From the NCBI GenBank assembly GCA_029948255.1, contig JALIZF010001763.1, positions 620,001 through 684,000 on the forward strand: DNA of 64,000 nucleotides, in the 5' to 3' direction. Source of the DNA: Telmatactis stephensoni (taxonomy: Eukaryota > Cnidaria > Anthozoa > Actiniaria > Isophelliidae). Position numbers and translations under genes: made by a program. Numbering within the stretch: position 1 is the stretch's first letter; the number at the start of each line of letters is the position of its first letter. Shown in pieces: positions 37,025 through 49,380 of this stretch. The notes beneath the pieces were generated by a model. The model saw only the letters and a program-made list of their open reading frames with translations, made no database searches and was not told where the DNA came from.

Positions 37025-40000
37025 TCAAGAAAAATTAAACGAAAAAGCTTTGTAACCAAAGTTAATATAAGTATCGATGTTTGCAGAGCTTCCACCAACA
37101 AGTAAAACCTACAAGATAAAAACCATTAGAAATTAAACTGACCTAAAATATAAAGTAATCATTTCTTGCAATAAATTACTTCCATCATCATCATCATCAC
37201 TGTCATCATTCATCATAATAATCACAACCATCTCCAGTCATGTAGGCAATATTAATGAATATGCTGAATAAATAATCATTCAAGTATTATATTGTGTACC
37301 TTTTTCTGTGGAGAGGCCAAGTTAACTCTCATAGCATATACTGATGAAGCTGTAGAAGGGACTTGTGATCTGAGTTCACCATTAACTTGCCAATGAAATA
37401 TTGATGGTTCTGTACCAGATGTCATGATCTGTCAACATGAACATTTTCCCTCTATCAGTGCAAAGTTACATCAAGTTATAGGAAATGGGGGAACACCAAA
37501 TCCAAATGAGAATGCAAACATTATAGCAACCATAATTTTTCCAACTTACAGTATCTTCATGAAATAAAGCATTTTGCTGTGATGAATTGGGTGTGTCTAG
37601 TATACTTGTACATGTTAGTGATCTTAGATGCCAAACTGACAGTCTCGGACCACCCCCACAAGTCTGCAATATTAAAAACAAAGAAAAAATTATAACATCA
37701 GCACAGATGATTGTTGCTTTGAACCATAATCTTATACCCAAATTTCTAATGATTTCTACATGTGCATTGTGTCAATGAGTGAAATTTGCTCAATGACAAA
37801 TAAAAATCCAAGCCCCAGGCAGGGTTTGAATCCACAACATTTTGTGTACCAGTCAGATACTCTAACTGTGGCAAGCAAGATTGTACATTTGCATTTGACA
37901 TGTACATGATGATAAAATAAGTTTTCAACCCCCCTCCCTCCCAAAAATTGCCCTGCTATTCACTGCATATTTCCCTTTCCATTTTTTCAGCCATCCATTT
38001 GGGTACTTAAATTTTACAATAAACCAAGACATTCATCACAATCCTTACCATCCACTCTTCATTAGGATCAACAGCAACACAACCAATCCATTTACCAAAC
38101 TTTGGTCTAACAAGACTCTGAATGACAAAAATAAAACAAAATGTTTGGTAGAAGGAAAGAAGTTCTAATTGTAGATGAATTAATAAAGGATCGTCTCACA
38201 ATTGTGCTCAATTCTACTTCTACCGCTGGGAGTGGTTGCCCAGTCTCCTGAGCCAAAGGCTGACTCATGTATCAAGTGTTCAAAGGTGCGCCCTCTACCC
38301 CCTCTTTCCATCAGTGCTCCGTTTTAAGGGTATTTAAAGCTAATTAAAGCTACACGGAAAGGAAAGAAGTTGAAACAAGGATGTGAGGTCACTAGGGATC
38401 GAACTAGGGACCTCTTGCACTGAAAGCCGCGCACTAACCAACTGTGCCATCCTTGCTCCTTGTGATTGTACCACATGTCCACACCAAACATTTCCTAGTC
38501 CTAGAAATGTTCTCTACAACGACTTAAGCTAACTTTAATATAATTTTTATTTAAGTATCAGTTCACAAATCACACCTTGTCTTTGTAAGGTTCCACTATG
38601 TTTGTCATTGATCCAGATCTACAGTCTAAAGAATACAGAAATAAGACAAAATCTGAATCTATCAATTATAACAATGTTGAACAAGAAATATCGAAAGGCT
38701 AGCCTACCCCAAAATCTGACAGAACCATCCTCTGAGCCACTCAAACACTCATTACTTGAACTACGAAGGGCAAGTGATTGTACATAATCTGTATGCCCCT
38801 TGAAAGTATTCTGAAAAACAAAGCAAATGATAGATAGTAGTGGTAGTTGTTGTCATTGTTGTAGTAGTAGGTAGTAAGTGTTATACATGTAGTTGAGGTC
38901 TATAAAGTTGATAGATTACTGGAAGGATCCTGTTTGATAGGATAGTTTGAATAGTTCAGATTAAAATTCTCATTTATGAAGTCATAGTTCATTTGTTTCA
39001 ATTTACTTTTGATCCCAGAAGTCCACAGCTTACACTAAGTAAACAAAGTCACCTTATTCATAAGTAGAATTCTTCAATTTACTCTTAAAAAGTTGTTTTA
39101 GTTTACACTATTTATACACTAGTATTAGTGTTAGAAAAGACTTTGAAGACTAAAAGTAACGCACTAATATTTAGTGTTGGTAGTTCCTTCAGCTGATTGC
39201 TTGTCTCCAAAGAAGCCTGATCCTGATCCTGATTTATTCTCTGTAAAGCTGATTTGCATTAAATACAGAGGGGGTGGACAACGGTCTAACCACAATAGCC
39301 GACCCTCTTTTAATTGGTGCTCTGTTTTAAGGGTATTTAAAACTAATTAAAGCTACACAAAATGGAAAGAAGTCAAAACAAGTGGGAGGTGATCTGACAG
39401 AGGATTATTTTATTTTTATTTTATTTATTTTTATTTATTAACTTTGCCAGAAATAAGAAATGAATATGGCAGGGTGACTGCAACAGCAAGGCCAATTATT
39501 GTGGGCCCAGTACTAAGCCCAAGCTACAATTGCTCATTGTGATTTCAAGATTTTCAATAACATACAATTGAAAGAGGTTTACCTTGCATGCACCCATTTC
39601 CAAGTCCCAAACATAAACATTATTGTTTCCACAACCAGATAATAACACATTATTCTGAAAAAATCAAAAAACGTTTATCAGACTGACAAAGTGATAATTG
39701 CATTGTGAATTAATAGCACTTATAAATTTATACCTCTTTATCATACACAAGAGCATTCGTTTCAGGAACGTCTATAGAACCACTACTGCAAGAGAGGAAA
39801 GTGTATTTTTGATACAGTCTAGCTCCAAAAGGCAGACACCCTAAGGAAACTCAAAGTGTACCTGTAAGTAGAACTGTCTGCTTACAGGAGCATGTAAATA
39901 CTGACAGTCTTAGTGAGTGATTTCAAATGGGGTTTGGGAACAATTCCATATTTTAGAAGCATGTGAATAAGCTGGACATCTTGAAATTCAAGTAACCAAC

Positions 40001-41442
40001 TCTGTGACCTTTATGCGTGTATATATTTTTTTGTTTTTACTAATGATGGCTTATAAAAAATCCAGCACAATAACTTAGAGGTCAATCACTTTAGCTGAAA
40101 GCAAGGGTTGCGCCATTGAAGTGATTCAGAGGGTAGTATTTTTCTTTCACACACTGAAGACACTCATCATAGAAGATAATAGAAAAAATAATAGCCCCAC
40201 ATATTCACTAGGGTACTATTTCAATGATGATGAATGAATTTTATCTACCTTGATGGAGGGCTTAATATCCAAGAAGGACTAGTTGACTATGCATAAAAGA
40301 ACACGTCAGTAAGAACATCAATAACTCAAAAATCATTGTTATTATTATGAATCAAGAGCAATAGAGATAGCATAATTTGATATGCTATACTTTCATGTTT
40401 TGTGTACAAACAATATAACATTAATAAAATTGTGAAGTTACTAATACCTTCTAGTAAATACAGGCGCATACCCAGGAGAGGGTTCCAAGGGTTCTGACCC
40501 CCCCCCCCCCCCCTTCCCCCTTCCCCCTTTGCTAACAAACGTTTTTATAAATGAGTTTGTAATAACTGAAAATAATAAATAAGTAAACACATTCACAGAT
40601 CTAGAACCCTCCTTAGAATCCCCTCTTACAAAACTCTTGGGTACGCCCCTGAAATATATTATTTCTTTTGATTGAAAACAATTTCAATTTGTACCTTTAA
40701 GAGCAAAAATGTTTAAGTCTTACCATTTCCAATATGTCATCCCATCGCCAGCCACTGATATCTGATGACCCTCCACTAACATAAGCAAACGTATTGATCA
40801 AAATATAAATGTGAAATTTAAATGGATTTTCTTTTTCACAAGATTACCTTATTAAAAATGTATCTGTTGATAAAAGAGTATAAATTGGTCCACTTTGGGC
40901 TGAAATGAAATCACAGCTTGTTATTAGATGATTGTGACTATTAATTTTGTAATAATATTTATACAATAAAGTGTAACCAAGTTATATACCTTCAAATGTA
41001 AAAATAGGCTTTCTGCTTTGGTGGTCTGCATCTGGAGCAAGAGCTGATGTTAAACTGAAATGCAGAATATGACATGAATGTCTTACATACTAGTCAAGAT
41101 TACTTACAGGCAAAACAGGGGTATCACGATAGAATGTACAATGTGCAATAAAAAGCCCATAAACTTATTGTTTTTAACTGTATATACAGGTCTACTCTTA
41201 CCTAAACACAGCTATGCTGCCAAAGTTGTTACAAGCAGCAAAAAAGTTTCCACATGGCGAAAAAGCAACGTCAAAAACAGTCGTATGGATACGTTTTCTT
41301 TCGGCTAAAATTCGCTCCTGGAACACGAGTAGATAAAAGAAACATCTAGTTATATTAAAATGTCTTAAAATGTAACCAAACCACGTAAATAATTATAAAT
41401 TTGTAGAAAAAACTTTTATCTTACTTGATAAGATGCCGCCAT
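37025..41442 (-). CDS. THOC6: THO complex subunit 6 (WD40 protein)
   Basis: WD40-repeat subunit of the THO/TREX complex that couples transcription to mRNA export in the nucleus. Fourteen exons: 41425-41442, 41202-41317, 40990-41054, 40848-40899, 40724-40775, 40249-40286, 39734-39785, 39583-39654, 38708-38810, 38576-38625, 38049-38117, 37550-37663, 37300-37428 and 37025-37108. Phases close, giving 337 residues (human 341). Recognisable blocks are [96 protein letters not shown] and the C-terminal [12 protein letters not shown], each aligning in order with human THOC6. It lies 465 bp downstream of TSEN54 in the same direction. Several exons are very short (18-52 nt). The start is the first in-frame Met; exon 1 codes only six residues, so it is the least certain exon. 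Confidence 0.94.
38276..38457 (-). mobile_element. tRNA-derived SINE, second copy
   Basis: The minus strand starts AAGGATGGCACAGTTGGTTA, with box B-like GGTCCCTAGTTCGATCCC, then the AGCTTTAATTAGCTTTAAAT body. Same family as 23788. Intronic in THOC6. Confidence 0.8.
39290..39400 (-). mobile_element. Truncated SINE, third copy
   Basis: Keeps the body word AGCTTTAATTAG and flanking GGAAAGAAGT, but most of the tRNA-like head is lost. Confidence 0.6.
39403..39545 (-). mobile_element. LINE 3' tail
   Basis: On the minus strand, GGCAAAGTTAATAAATAAA leads into an ATAAA-rich tail, preceded by TGGCCTTGCTGTTGCAGTCA. Looks like the 3' end of a non-LTR retroposon next to the truncated SINE. Confidence 0.4.
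40461..40651. mobile_element. MITE, CAGG(G)GCG family
   Basis: CAGGCGCATACCCAGGAG at the left and TTGGGTACGCCCCTG at the right, with a C run inside. Related to 12124-12298. Intronic in THOC6. Confidence 0.65.
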
Positions 41443-41512
41443 TTTTGTTTTTGGAGTAACACCGCTGACAATAAAAAATTTGGACACAAAAGCACAGGAA
41501 GCCCGCATTTTG

Positions 41513-41645
41513 AAATTTGATACCTTAGGTTATCTCTGGAAAAACAGGATAAAAGATCTTCACTATGTTCTCCAACAAGAACTGAGTTTGAAAATAAAAA
41601 AAGTTTGAAAATAAAAAAATATATGGGTGATAGGGGCTTTAAACA
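41513..41645. repeat. Solo arm of the AAAGTCCC MITE family
   Basis: TTGAAATTTGATACCTTAGG, then AAAAGATCTTCACTATG, then AGTTTGAAAATAAAAA and a final GGGGCTTTAAA match one arm of 22932-23395. Ends 71 bp above the THOC6 start codon. Confidence 0.6.
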
Positions 41646-41907
41646 TTTTAGCTTCATTCAACCCCTTCCACCCCACCCCCTCCCCCCCCCCCCAACCCTG
41701 ATTCCTGATAATGCCTTATTACTTCTCCCTGAACTAAATTCATAGTATGGAAAGAAATATGGAAAGAAATTTATTTTTTCTCTTCACATTAAAATAATGA
41801 TAAAAAATTTACAACACCTGTTCAGTAGATATATAGCTATATCATACAAATAATTTATATGCATAAAAATAATCCATCATAAATAATATTTACATATTCT
41901 CATATTT

Positions 41908-44900
41908 TCACCCTCTGGTTATATAAGTAGGTACTTGTACATCTATTAAACTATTAAGAGTGACAGTTCCATCATCAACCAAAGCAAACTTCAAGGGTAC
42001 AGGTTCACATTGTACAGTCAAGTTGTTGATAACAGCTAGACTTGGTGGTGGATCCAAAAACCTATTGAAACAAGAACATTATATATAGACTAGTTTTATA
42101 TGACAATGGAAATATGCAGCCTACAATGCAGATGTTTCAAGTAGTTCACTCCAGATTGGGGGGGGGGGGGGGGTAGTCCTTTACAAAAGTGGTAGGGGTG
42201 CTCAACAGAACTTTTAGAGTCGAAAATATGACCCGCTCGTACCTTTTAGGGTTCATAGCATACCTTTTAGGGTCAGGATAATGAAAATCTTATAAAGACT
42301 GAATATGATCTCACATACAAATATTCTTTATTAACAAGCTGGTCGTACCTTTTAGGGTATAAAATTGGCATGTCTGATAATTTATGCGTACCTTTTAGGG
42401 TCATTTTCAAAACCCTCTGTCGAGCACCCCTACCACTTTTGTAAGGGAGTACCTCCCCTGGGATCAGAGGTTAGGGAATAATGTTCTACTAGTGCTAGTT
42501 TCACCCTTATTTCAAACTGAATTATGTAGTGAGCTCTCCGAAAACAAGAGACCACCTCTTGTGCTTATGAGAAGTGGTTGCTATGAGCAACTACCTTATG
42601 CTTATGAGAAGTCCTCTTGTGCTTATAACAAGTGGTACCACCTCTCATGCTTATGAGAAGTGATTGCTATGAGTAACCACCTCTTGTGCTTATGAGAAGT
42701 GGTTGCTATTAGTGACCACCTATTGTGCTTATGAGAAGTCATTGTTATGAGTGACCACCCATTGTGCTTATGAGAAGTGGTTGCTATGAGAGATCACCTC
42801 TTGTGCTTATGAGAAGTGATTGCTATGAGTAACCACCTCTTGTGCTTATGAGAAGTGGTTGCTATTAGTGACCACCTATTGTGCTTATGAGAAGTCATTG
42901 TTATGAGTGACCACCCATTGTGCTTATGAGAAGTGGTTGCTATGAGAGATCACCTCTTGTGCTTATGAGAAGTGGTTGCTATTAGTGACCACCTATTGTG
43001 CTTATGAGAAGTGGTTGCTATTAGTGACCCCCTATTGTGCTTATGAGAAGTGGTTGCTATTAGTGACCCCCTATTGTGCTTATAAGAAGTGGTTGCTATT
43101 AGTGACCCCCTATTGTGCTTATAAGAAGTGGTTGCTATTAGTGACCCCCTATTGTGCTTATAAGAAGTGGTTGCTATTAGTGACCCCCTATTGTGCTTAT
43201 AAGAAGTGGTTGCTATTAGTGACCCCCTATTGTGCTTATAAGAAGTGGTTGCTATTAGTGACCCCCTATTGTGCTTATAAGAAGTGGTTGCTATTAGTGA
43301 CCCCCTATTGTGCTTATAAGAAGTGGTTGCTATTAGTGACCCCCTATTGTGCTTATAAGAAGTGGTTGCTATGAGTGACCCCCTATTGTGCTTATAAGAA
43401 GTGGTTGCTATGAGTGACCCCCTATTGTGCTTATAAGAAGTGGTTGCTATAAGTGACCCCCTATTGTGCTTATGAGAAGTTGTTACTATGAGACCACCTT
43501 TTGTGCTTATGAGACGTCATTGCTATGAGACCACATATTTTGTTACAAGTGATCACAGTCAGTGTGCGAATCCGAGTTGAGTATCTCATAGGGACCGCCT
43601 CTCATAAACACCAGAGATGTATAGTGACCAATAAAATAATATTTTCTCTAGACAATGTTTTTACCTGCATACTGAGATACAGAAGGCCGGTAATCCTGGG
43701 TCAGACTTCTTGAAATGAATTCCAGGTAGATAGACATCAAAATCTATCCTGTGAGATAAACTTTCCACAAACAAATAAAACTCACATTAACTTTTACATT
43801 TTGTATGTGCATCGTTAAAATCTGACTCTGCATGTCACCTGGAAACAATCCTGGAAGCATCATAGTGGGGCTGGGTGGGGCTTGGGAAGGGGATCAAAGT
43901 AGGATTATAGCAGATTTCGTATGAGTGTGAAACGGGCCACACTGTACCGTAACTGTGTCAGTGCCGCGTTATCTATAAAAACATTCGAAATTCCTGCTGT
44001 AACCGTGCAGTGACCGTGCGGTGCCGTTTTCACAGTCATATGAAATCTACTCTATGTGCTGGCAAAGAAAGCAAAGGGCTGAAATTCCCACTACATGCAG
44101 TGATCATTTTCACAGAATCTTGTACAAAGTAGGTTATCTAGTATAAACGTTGACGTACACTTTTTAACCAAGGCAAATCATTTATCATTATATTTCAAGA
44201 ACAACTTTCTGCTATATCCATGCACATACTATAACATGTATTTGCACCTTGTACCATCAATAAGCTGTGAATTATTGTCTTTTTTTATGTTACCTGAGCT
44301 GGGACTTGACTGCAGTATCCATTCTATGAGTCTTTATGACTTGAAGCTTTGACAAGATTGAAGCTGAAAGATATCATTATCACTATTTTCTTATGGTGGA
44401 AGATATCACATAACAATGTTACTATTTTATGACAGTTTCTGATTGAAGACTTTAAAAGTAAATTACAGTTTAAGGGTGTTTTCCATTTATTGGAACCAAC
44501 CGGCCAGAATGGCCAGTTCTTAAATGGTACATGTCAAGCTTGAATCAGTCCAAAGAAATCAGGCCATTCTGGCTGGTTGGTTCCACTAAATTGAAAACAT
44601 CCTAAGTAAATAAAATTTCAAGCTATTAAATTGATATATACTCACAAGTTGAATTAGCATCACTGGGTCTAACCAAGGGTCTACATCCATTGTCATCTGT
44701 CCATAAATGTGCTGCAGGACATTGCTTCAAAATATCATCGCTATCATCGTTACAATCGTCATTTGAACATTCTTTCTCTTGTCTTCCATTCTCATCATCC
44801 TCTAAGTTATTTTTGTCTAAGCTTTGTTCTTGTATATTTGTCAATATATCATGAGGCCTACAAATCAAATTATTATAAACTATAGGTACAGGCACAAGAT

Positions 44901-47900
44901 GCAGCATTTCCTGTAACATTTTAACATGGTATGCAACACAATGGTACGTACATACAACATAATTACAGAAAATGTTGCAGAAGTAGAGCTCGATCCTAAA
45001 CCTGCAGCTATTAGGTGCAACATATATTGCGAGCAACATTTACAGCAGTGGACACATGGTGCAACACTGTGCTGCATGCGGTGTTGTAGTAAATATTGCA
45101 GGAAATGATGCATCATGTGGCTAGGAATTTAATGTTTTTTTTATGCAACTGTGAAAAACAACCTGCAACATGGTCAGGGCCATATTCAAGGGGGATGTAC
45201 TAGGTGCACATGCACACCCCTGCAGAAGTCAAATGTGCACTTATCTATAATCTTGCTATCTCTCACTGAGCAGCAGTTCCCCCCCTCCCTCCCCCCTCTG
45301 AATATTGGGGAAAGGTAAGGCAAAGCAAACTTAGACATGGTTCCATTCCATTTCATGTGCAGCCACCCAGAACCCCTGATTATGGCCCTGATGGTTATGT
45401 GACACACCCAATCTATACTTCAAGTATTGCTTACATGAAAGCCACGGTGGGACAAATATTATTTCACCTCATGTGAAATTTAAAAGGTCTACACAAAACT
45501 GTACCGAAACAATGTACATACATGCAGTAATACCTTTGCTGATGTTTAAGCACTACATAACCAAGTCTCAACAAGTAGGCATAGACCTATAGTTTAATTG
45601 TAACAAAATCATAGTGAAATATTAGTTAATTAAAACTAAAACAATCTAATATTAAGTAATTCATGGTTTTCTGTAAATATTAAAAAAAATATGTGTGATA
45701 GAATAACTGGATGTTTCGATAACTTCATGCCATCATTTTCAACAATACAATAAATGCATGCTAATCAGACTAAAATAAAACCTGTAGCACTGAATTCAAA
45801 ATTACAATGAATATATTACAGAGCAGATTTTGTATGAACATGAAAAAATTTGTACCATGCTGACAGTCTTGTGCTGTGCCTTGACCCAGCATTCTCATTG
45901 GTCAATGCTGTTTTATTATTCAATCAAAACACAGCACAACATGCCATGGTATGGACTTGATCGCAGTCATAAGATATCTTTCTAATGGTGCTTACCATGT
46001 AATGAGTGAGTGAAAATGTCTTTGGTAGTAGAAATGAAAATGCCTTAGGAAGGAAGATAACAAATTTCAATTTCAATATATAAGTAAATGGTCACCCTTA
46101 ACAAATTCAAAATTATGAGTAGAATTTGGACCAAACAACACAGGTGTGCATAGAGGTTCACTGAGGTCTTTTAAAGAAGGAACATTTGGCTGATACCAGG
46201 GCAAGATTATGGATACAGTATTTCTTATCAAAAGTTGGTTTAAGTTCAAGACAGACAGGCAAAGTCTTCTTCACATCTGGATCCAGTCAATTTGCACCCC
46301 TTAATGAACCCAAGGTAACACTGACTAAGTCAATCTTGACAGGCTTCATCTTCACAGCCAGCACAATTTCTTGGTTTCTTTCCTTCTATCAAGAACCCAA
46401 CTAAAAGAAATACTGATGAGATAATGTAAAGGATGAGGATATACTACACTAAGGAGGAAGACCACAAGTGATAGAGACTGTTGTACAGAAAAGTTATAAT
46501 AAAGTACAATATATCCTAACATAATACCTGTTGCAGTGATAATGGTATTCCACCATAAAATAATTCCAAGCAGCCCTATAAAGGAAAATTTTATAGTTCT
46601 TCTGCAAACAAATTCTGCACAAGGATATGTACAAGGCTACAAGGATAGTCTGAGTAAGAGTGCCCAAAACAATAGCAACAACAACTACATGTACAAAACA
46701 ACAACAACTACAAAACAACAACAACAACAACTACAAAACAATAATTGTTTTGTAGTTGTTGTTGTTGTTGTTTTGTAGTTGTTGTTGTTTTGTACATGTA
46801 ATTGTTAATTATTAACAAACAAACCTAGCAACCAACAAACAAATGAATGAACAAATGAGAGAAGGCAGTTCTGAATGAACAAATGGATGAATTCATGAGT
46901 GAACGAATGAATGGACAGATAGATGAACAGACAAGTGAATCAGTGAATGAATCAATGTAATGTTTGGTTTTCCTAATACTCTCATACCCTAGCCCTCTCC
47001 CAAAAAAGTTGTTCACCTGTTCAATTAGGAAAAGAGCTTCTTCTGCATTCAGAGTTATAACGTCATTGATTTTTTGACCAAAATACCTCCAGTGACTCCC
47101 CTAAAAACATTTTAAAATTGTTAGAACCATTTAAGTCTTTTTCATGCAACCAAATATGAAACTGTAGTGGAATACCTTATGGCTCTCCCTGAGTACCTCT
47201 ACTATCTTTCTTTTTGAAGACAGTGGCAGGTATTGTAGGCTATAAATGATGGTGGATTTATAGAATGGAAGAGCAACACCAAACTAATTAGCTTCAATAC
47301 AGGACAAGCCTTCTATGTTCCAAAAACCATACCACAAAACCTACCAGTGATCACAGACCATACTGTGTCATCTTGAGAAGACAAATTTCAAACTACACTG
47401 CTAAGAAATTTTAATCAAACACATAATTTTTTACTTTATATAGTTGTGGGGTTGCACAGTATGAGCAACTAATTTTTAACCTTGTTTTGTTAATTAAAAC
47501 CACTTTTAAACAAGTTTAACTTGTTGGTTTGAATGGGACATTAGAGTGGTTTTTGAATGAGTAGCTGAAAACTCTCTAGAGTTAAGGAATACTTGCAAAA
47601 CCATATGATCAATGGAAAAATGGACCCCCAGTTTTTGATAGTTAAACACCAACCTTTTGTGATGTGATTTCTACACGTGAATGCTCAATGTTCCATATTC
47701 CTGTGGAAATGTTACCCCTTTGAAATATAATTTACAGCAATCAAATTATTCAAGATCATTGATCCAGTGAAAAGGGTAATATGTGCTGTATATGATGTAT
47801 CCAAACATCCAAAACTTGTACAGTATGCATATGATTAGGCGGAAGATCAAGTTTTGTAGACAATGTGTTTTAGGTGATCAAAATAGTCATGTCATACATG

Positions 47901-48681
47901 TACCATGTTTGGTTGGGATTCCTGTGTGAATTTCAGAACTGCGAAAAGTGTAATTGAGCATCTTTGGAAATTTCCACATTGGAATCTCAGAAAGCAAAAT
48001 TCTGCAGCTAACCTAGAAACTCTAAAGCCTGGTTTTCACTTCGACGGAAGCAGAAGCGGAAGCAACATACGCAGACTCAGTAGTGTACTGCTCATTAGAA
48101 GAGATTGTCTTTTCTCACACCTAGGTGATAAACGCGATACTGAGTCTGCGTATGTTGCTTCCGCTTCTGCTTCCGTCGAAGTGAAAACCAGGCTTAAAAG
48201 AATGACTACATTTCAGGCCAAAAAAGCTTGACATTGTGATGTCTGGAATCCCCTCCCAAACCCCTAATAACCCAACTCTGCCCCCCAACCCCCTCCTCTG
48301 TCCCTTTTTGGTGCTTTTCCTACATTTCGTGGATCTTAAAAAGTAAGCTTAAATTCCCTACTTCTATTCGACAGATAGTCATTTGAAATTATTAAAACTC
48401 ATCAATTACTTTCTGACAATTCTTTGCTCTTGCAAAACTCCAACGTGATTTGTTATCATCTCATGGATCTGTGTTTGCTCTTTGGTGCTACCATCTGGTA
48501 CGCATTCTTTTGGTCCTCTGACCTGAGGAAGGTTCTGGGGTTGTTTTCTAAGTTTCTGAAGCCGTTCAGGACTATGTGAAGACAAACACCAAACTCGAAT
48601 TGCCAAAATGTAAGCTTATTAATGCAAACTTGCGAAATGAATGGGTTTTACGTACCTTATATATTCCTCGTAGTTTTCCAT
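41908..48681 (-). CDS. TSEN54: tRNA-splicing endonuclease subunit Sen54
   Basis: Structural subunit of the nuclear TSEN complex that removes introns from pre-tRNA. Eleven exons: 48656-48681, 48410-48571, 47654-47717, 47017-47100, 46528-46575, 45996-46043, 45534-45586, 44646-44857, 44294-44363, 43665-43748 and 41908-42061. Phases close, giving 334 residues, shorter than human (526) because the central linker is short. The N-terminal Sen54 domain has LPQVRGPKECVPDGS, LQEQRIVRKGNISTGIW, NAEEALFLIEQGCLELFYGG, IPLSLQQAFSFLL and VYAYLLRLGYVVLKHQQR. An acidic linker is coded by 44646-44857. The C-terminal domain has DFDVYLPGIHFKKSDPGLPA, FCISV and PVPLKFALVDDG. No catalytic triad is expected in this subunit. 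The start at 48681 (MENYEEY) was chosen over an upstream in-frame Met whose extension looks non-coding. Confidence 0.93.
42157..42461. mobile_element. MITE with G-run and ACAAAAGTGGTAGGGGTGC ends
   Basis: ACAAAAGTGGTAGGGGTGCT at the left and AGCACCCCTACCACTTTTGT at the right pair perfectly. Outside the arms lie a G run (left) and CTCCCC (right). CGTACCTTTTAGGG recurs inside. Confidence 0.8.
42549..43545. repeat. 39-bp minisatellite in last TSEN54 intron
   Basis: About 25 head-to-tail units. The typical unit reads TTGTGCTTATAAGAAGTGG, then TTGCTATTAGTGACCCCCTA. Units near the left edge vary (GAGTAACCACCTC); central units are nearly identical. Because 39 is a multiple of three, the array leaves an open frame of 13-residue repeats with no coding evidence. 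Confidence 0.9.
43906..44054. mobile_element. MITE, 'GTGCCGTG' family, copy 3
   Basis: TATAGCAGATTTCGTATGAG at the left, CTATAAAAACATTCG inside and ATATGAAATCTACTCTA at the right. One of the better preserved copies. Intronic in TSEN54. Confidence 0.85.
44473..44603. mobile_element. MITE with AGGGTGTTTTC ends
   Basis: AGGGTGTTTTCCATTTATTG at the left and GAAAACATCCT at the right. Inside, GGAACCAACCGGCCAGAATG pairs with CATTCTGGCTGGTTGGTTCC. Confidence 0.75.
45175..45390. mobile_element. MITE, CAGGGCCATA family
   Basis: CAGGGCCATATTC at the left and TTATGGCCCTG at the right. Shares inner words with 9992-10192. Intronic in TSEN54. Confidence 0.7.
46686..46800. repeat. 115-bp perfect palindrome
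   Basis: Two 57-bp arms mirror exactly around a single central A at 46743. The arms start TACATGTACAAAAC and are built of CAA/TTG triplets (for example AACAACAACAACTAC). It lies in a TSEN54 intron about 110 bp from exon 5. Confidence 0.9.
48026..48194. mobile_element. PIF/Harbinger-like MITE, TAA target duplication
   Basis: AGCCTGGTTTTCACTTCGAC begins the left arm and GTCGAAGTGAAAACCAGGCT ends the right. The arms are about 55 bp with almost no mismatch. TAA lies directly on both sides. Intronic in TSEN54. Confidence 0.8.
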
Positions 48682-48868
48682 TGAAGAATGGCAATAAAGA
48701 ATGCTAAGAATATAGCAGAAATGGTGTATTGACGGATTTATAATGTGCAGACACCACGGAAACACTTGTTTCATGAAATGCTGTGCCGTCCGCCATATTG
48801 GAAACGGCATGGACGGGATAGACTAGTAACAAGTCGTTGCTTCACGGGGGACGTGCGCGGCGCTTATT

Positions 48869-49007
48869 TAGAGCAGATTTCGTATGTGTGAAACGGACCG
48901 CGCCGTGCAGTGCCGTGATGTCTATAAAAACATTCGGCATTCCTGCCGTAACTGTGCCGTGACCGTGCGGTACCGTTTTCACAGTCATTCATATGAAATT
49001 TACTCTA
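48869..49007. mobile_element. MITE, 'GTGCCGTG' family, copy 4
   Basis: TAGAGCAGATTTCGTATGTG at the left, GCCGTGACCGTGCGG inside and ATATGAAATTTACTCTA at the right. Near the TSEN54 5' end. Confidence 0.85.
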
Positions 49008-49380
49008 ATAAAAGCCCGCTGCCGGCGCGCGTTGAGAAACTGCGTGAGGAAACTGCCACGCGAAGCACTTATTAGCTCAGACGAACAATAAACCGTGTTC
49101 TAAAAATAGACGTGACTCCATGTGGTGGTACCGTACCTCGCTCCACTCGTCCACAAATACACCTGTTCGCCCGTAGGGGGTTAGCCCGGCTTTGCTCGGT
49201 AATGGGAGGGGGTGGGGAGGAGAGGGCACTTGCCCAGGTAGCCCTGGTCCCAGAACGGCGCGACAAAGAGATTTCCAGCCCGAATATCAACATTGGAACG
49301 GGGGAAGGGGAACGAGTCAAAGAAAATATTACTGGCACAGTTAATTCTGCTGTGGATTGCAGTACAATCCAACAGTTATA

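Noticed and set aside
40236..40292. Doubt about the 38-nt THOC6 exon
   Set aside because: Kept as an exon because its phase joins 40724 and 39785 exactly and the residues fit the family spacing.
42976..43374. 132-codon frame of LLLVTPYCAYKKW repeats
   Set aside because: It is the 39-bp minisatellite read in frame inside a TSEN54 intron. No start context, no family.
42549..43545. CRISPR-like array
   Set aside because: Units are head-to-tail with no unique spacers, in a eukaryotic intron.
48682..48810. Upstream extension of TSEN54 (MPFPIWRTAQ...)
   Set aside because: The residues look non-coding, and MENYEEY fits a short N terminus before the conserved region.
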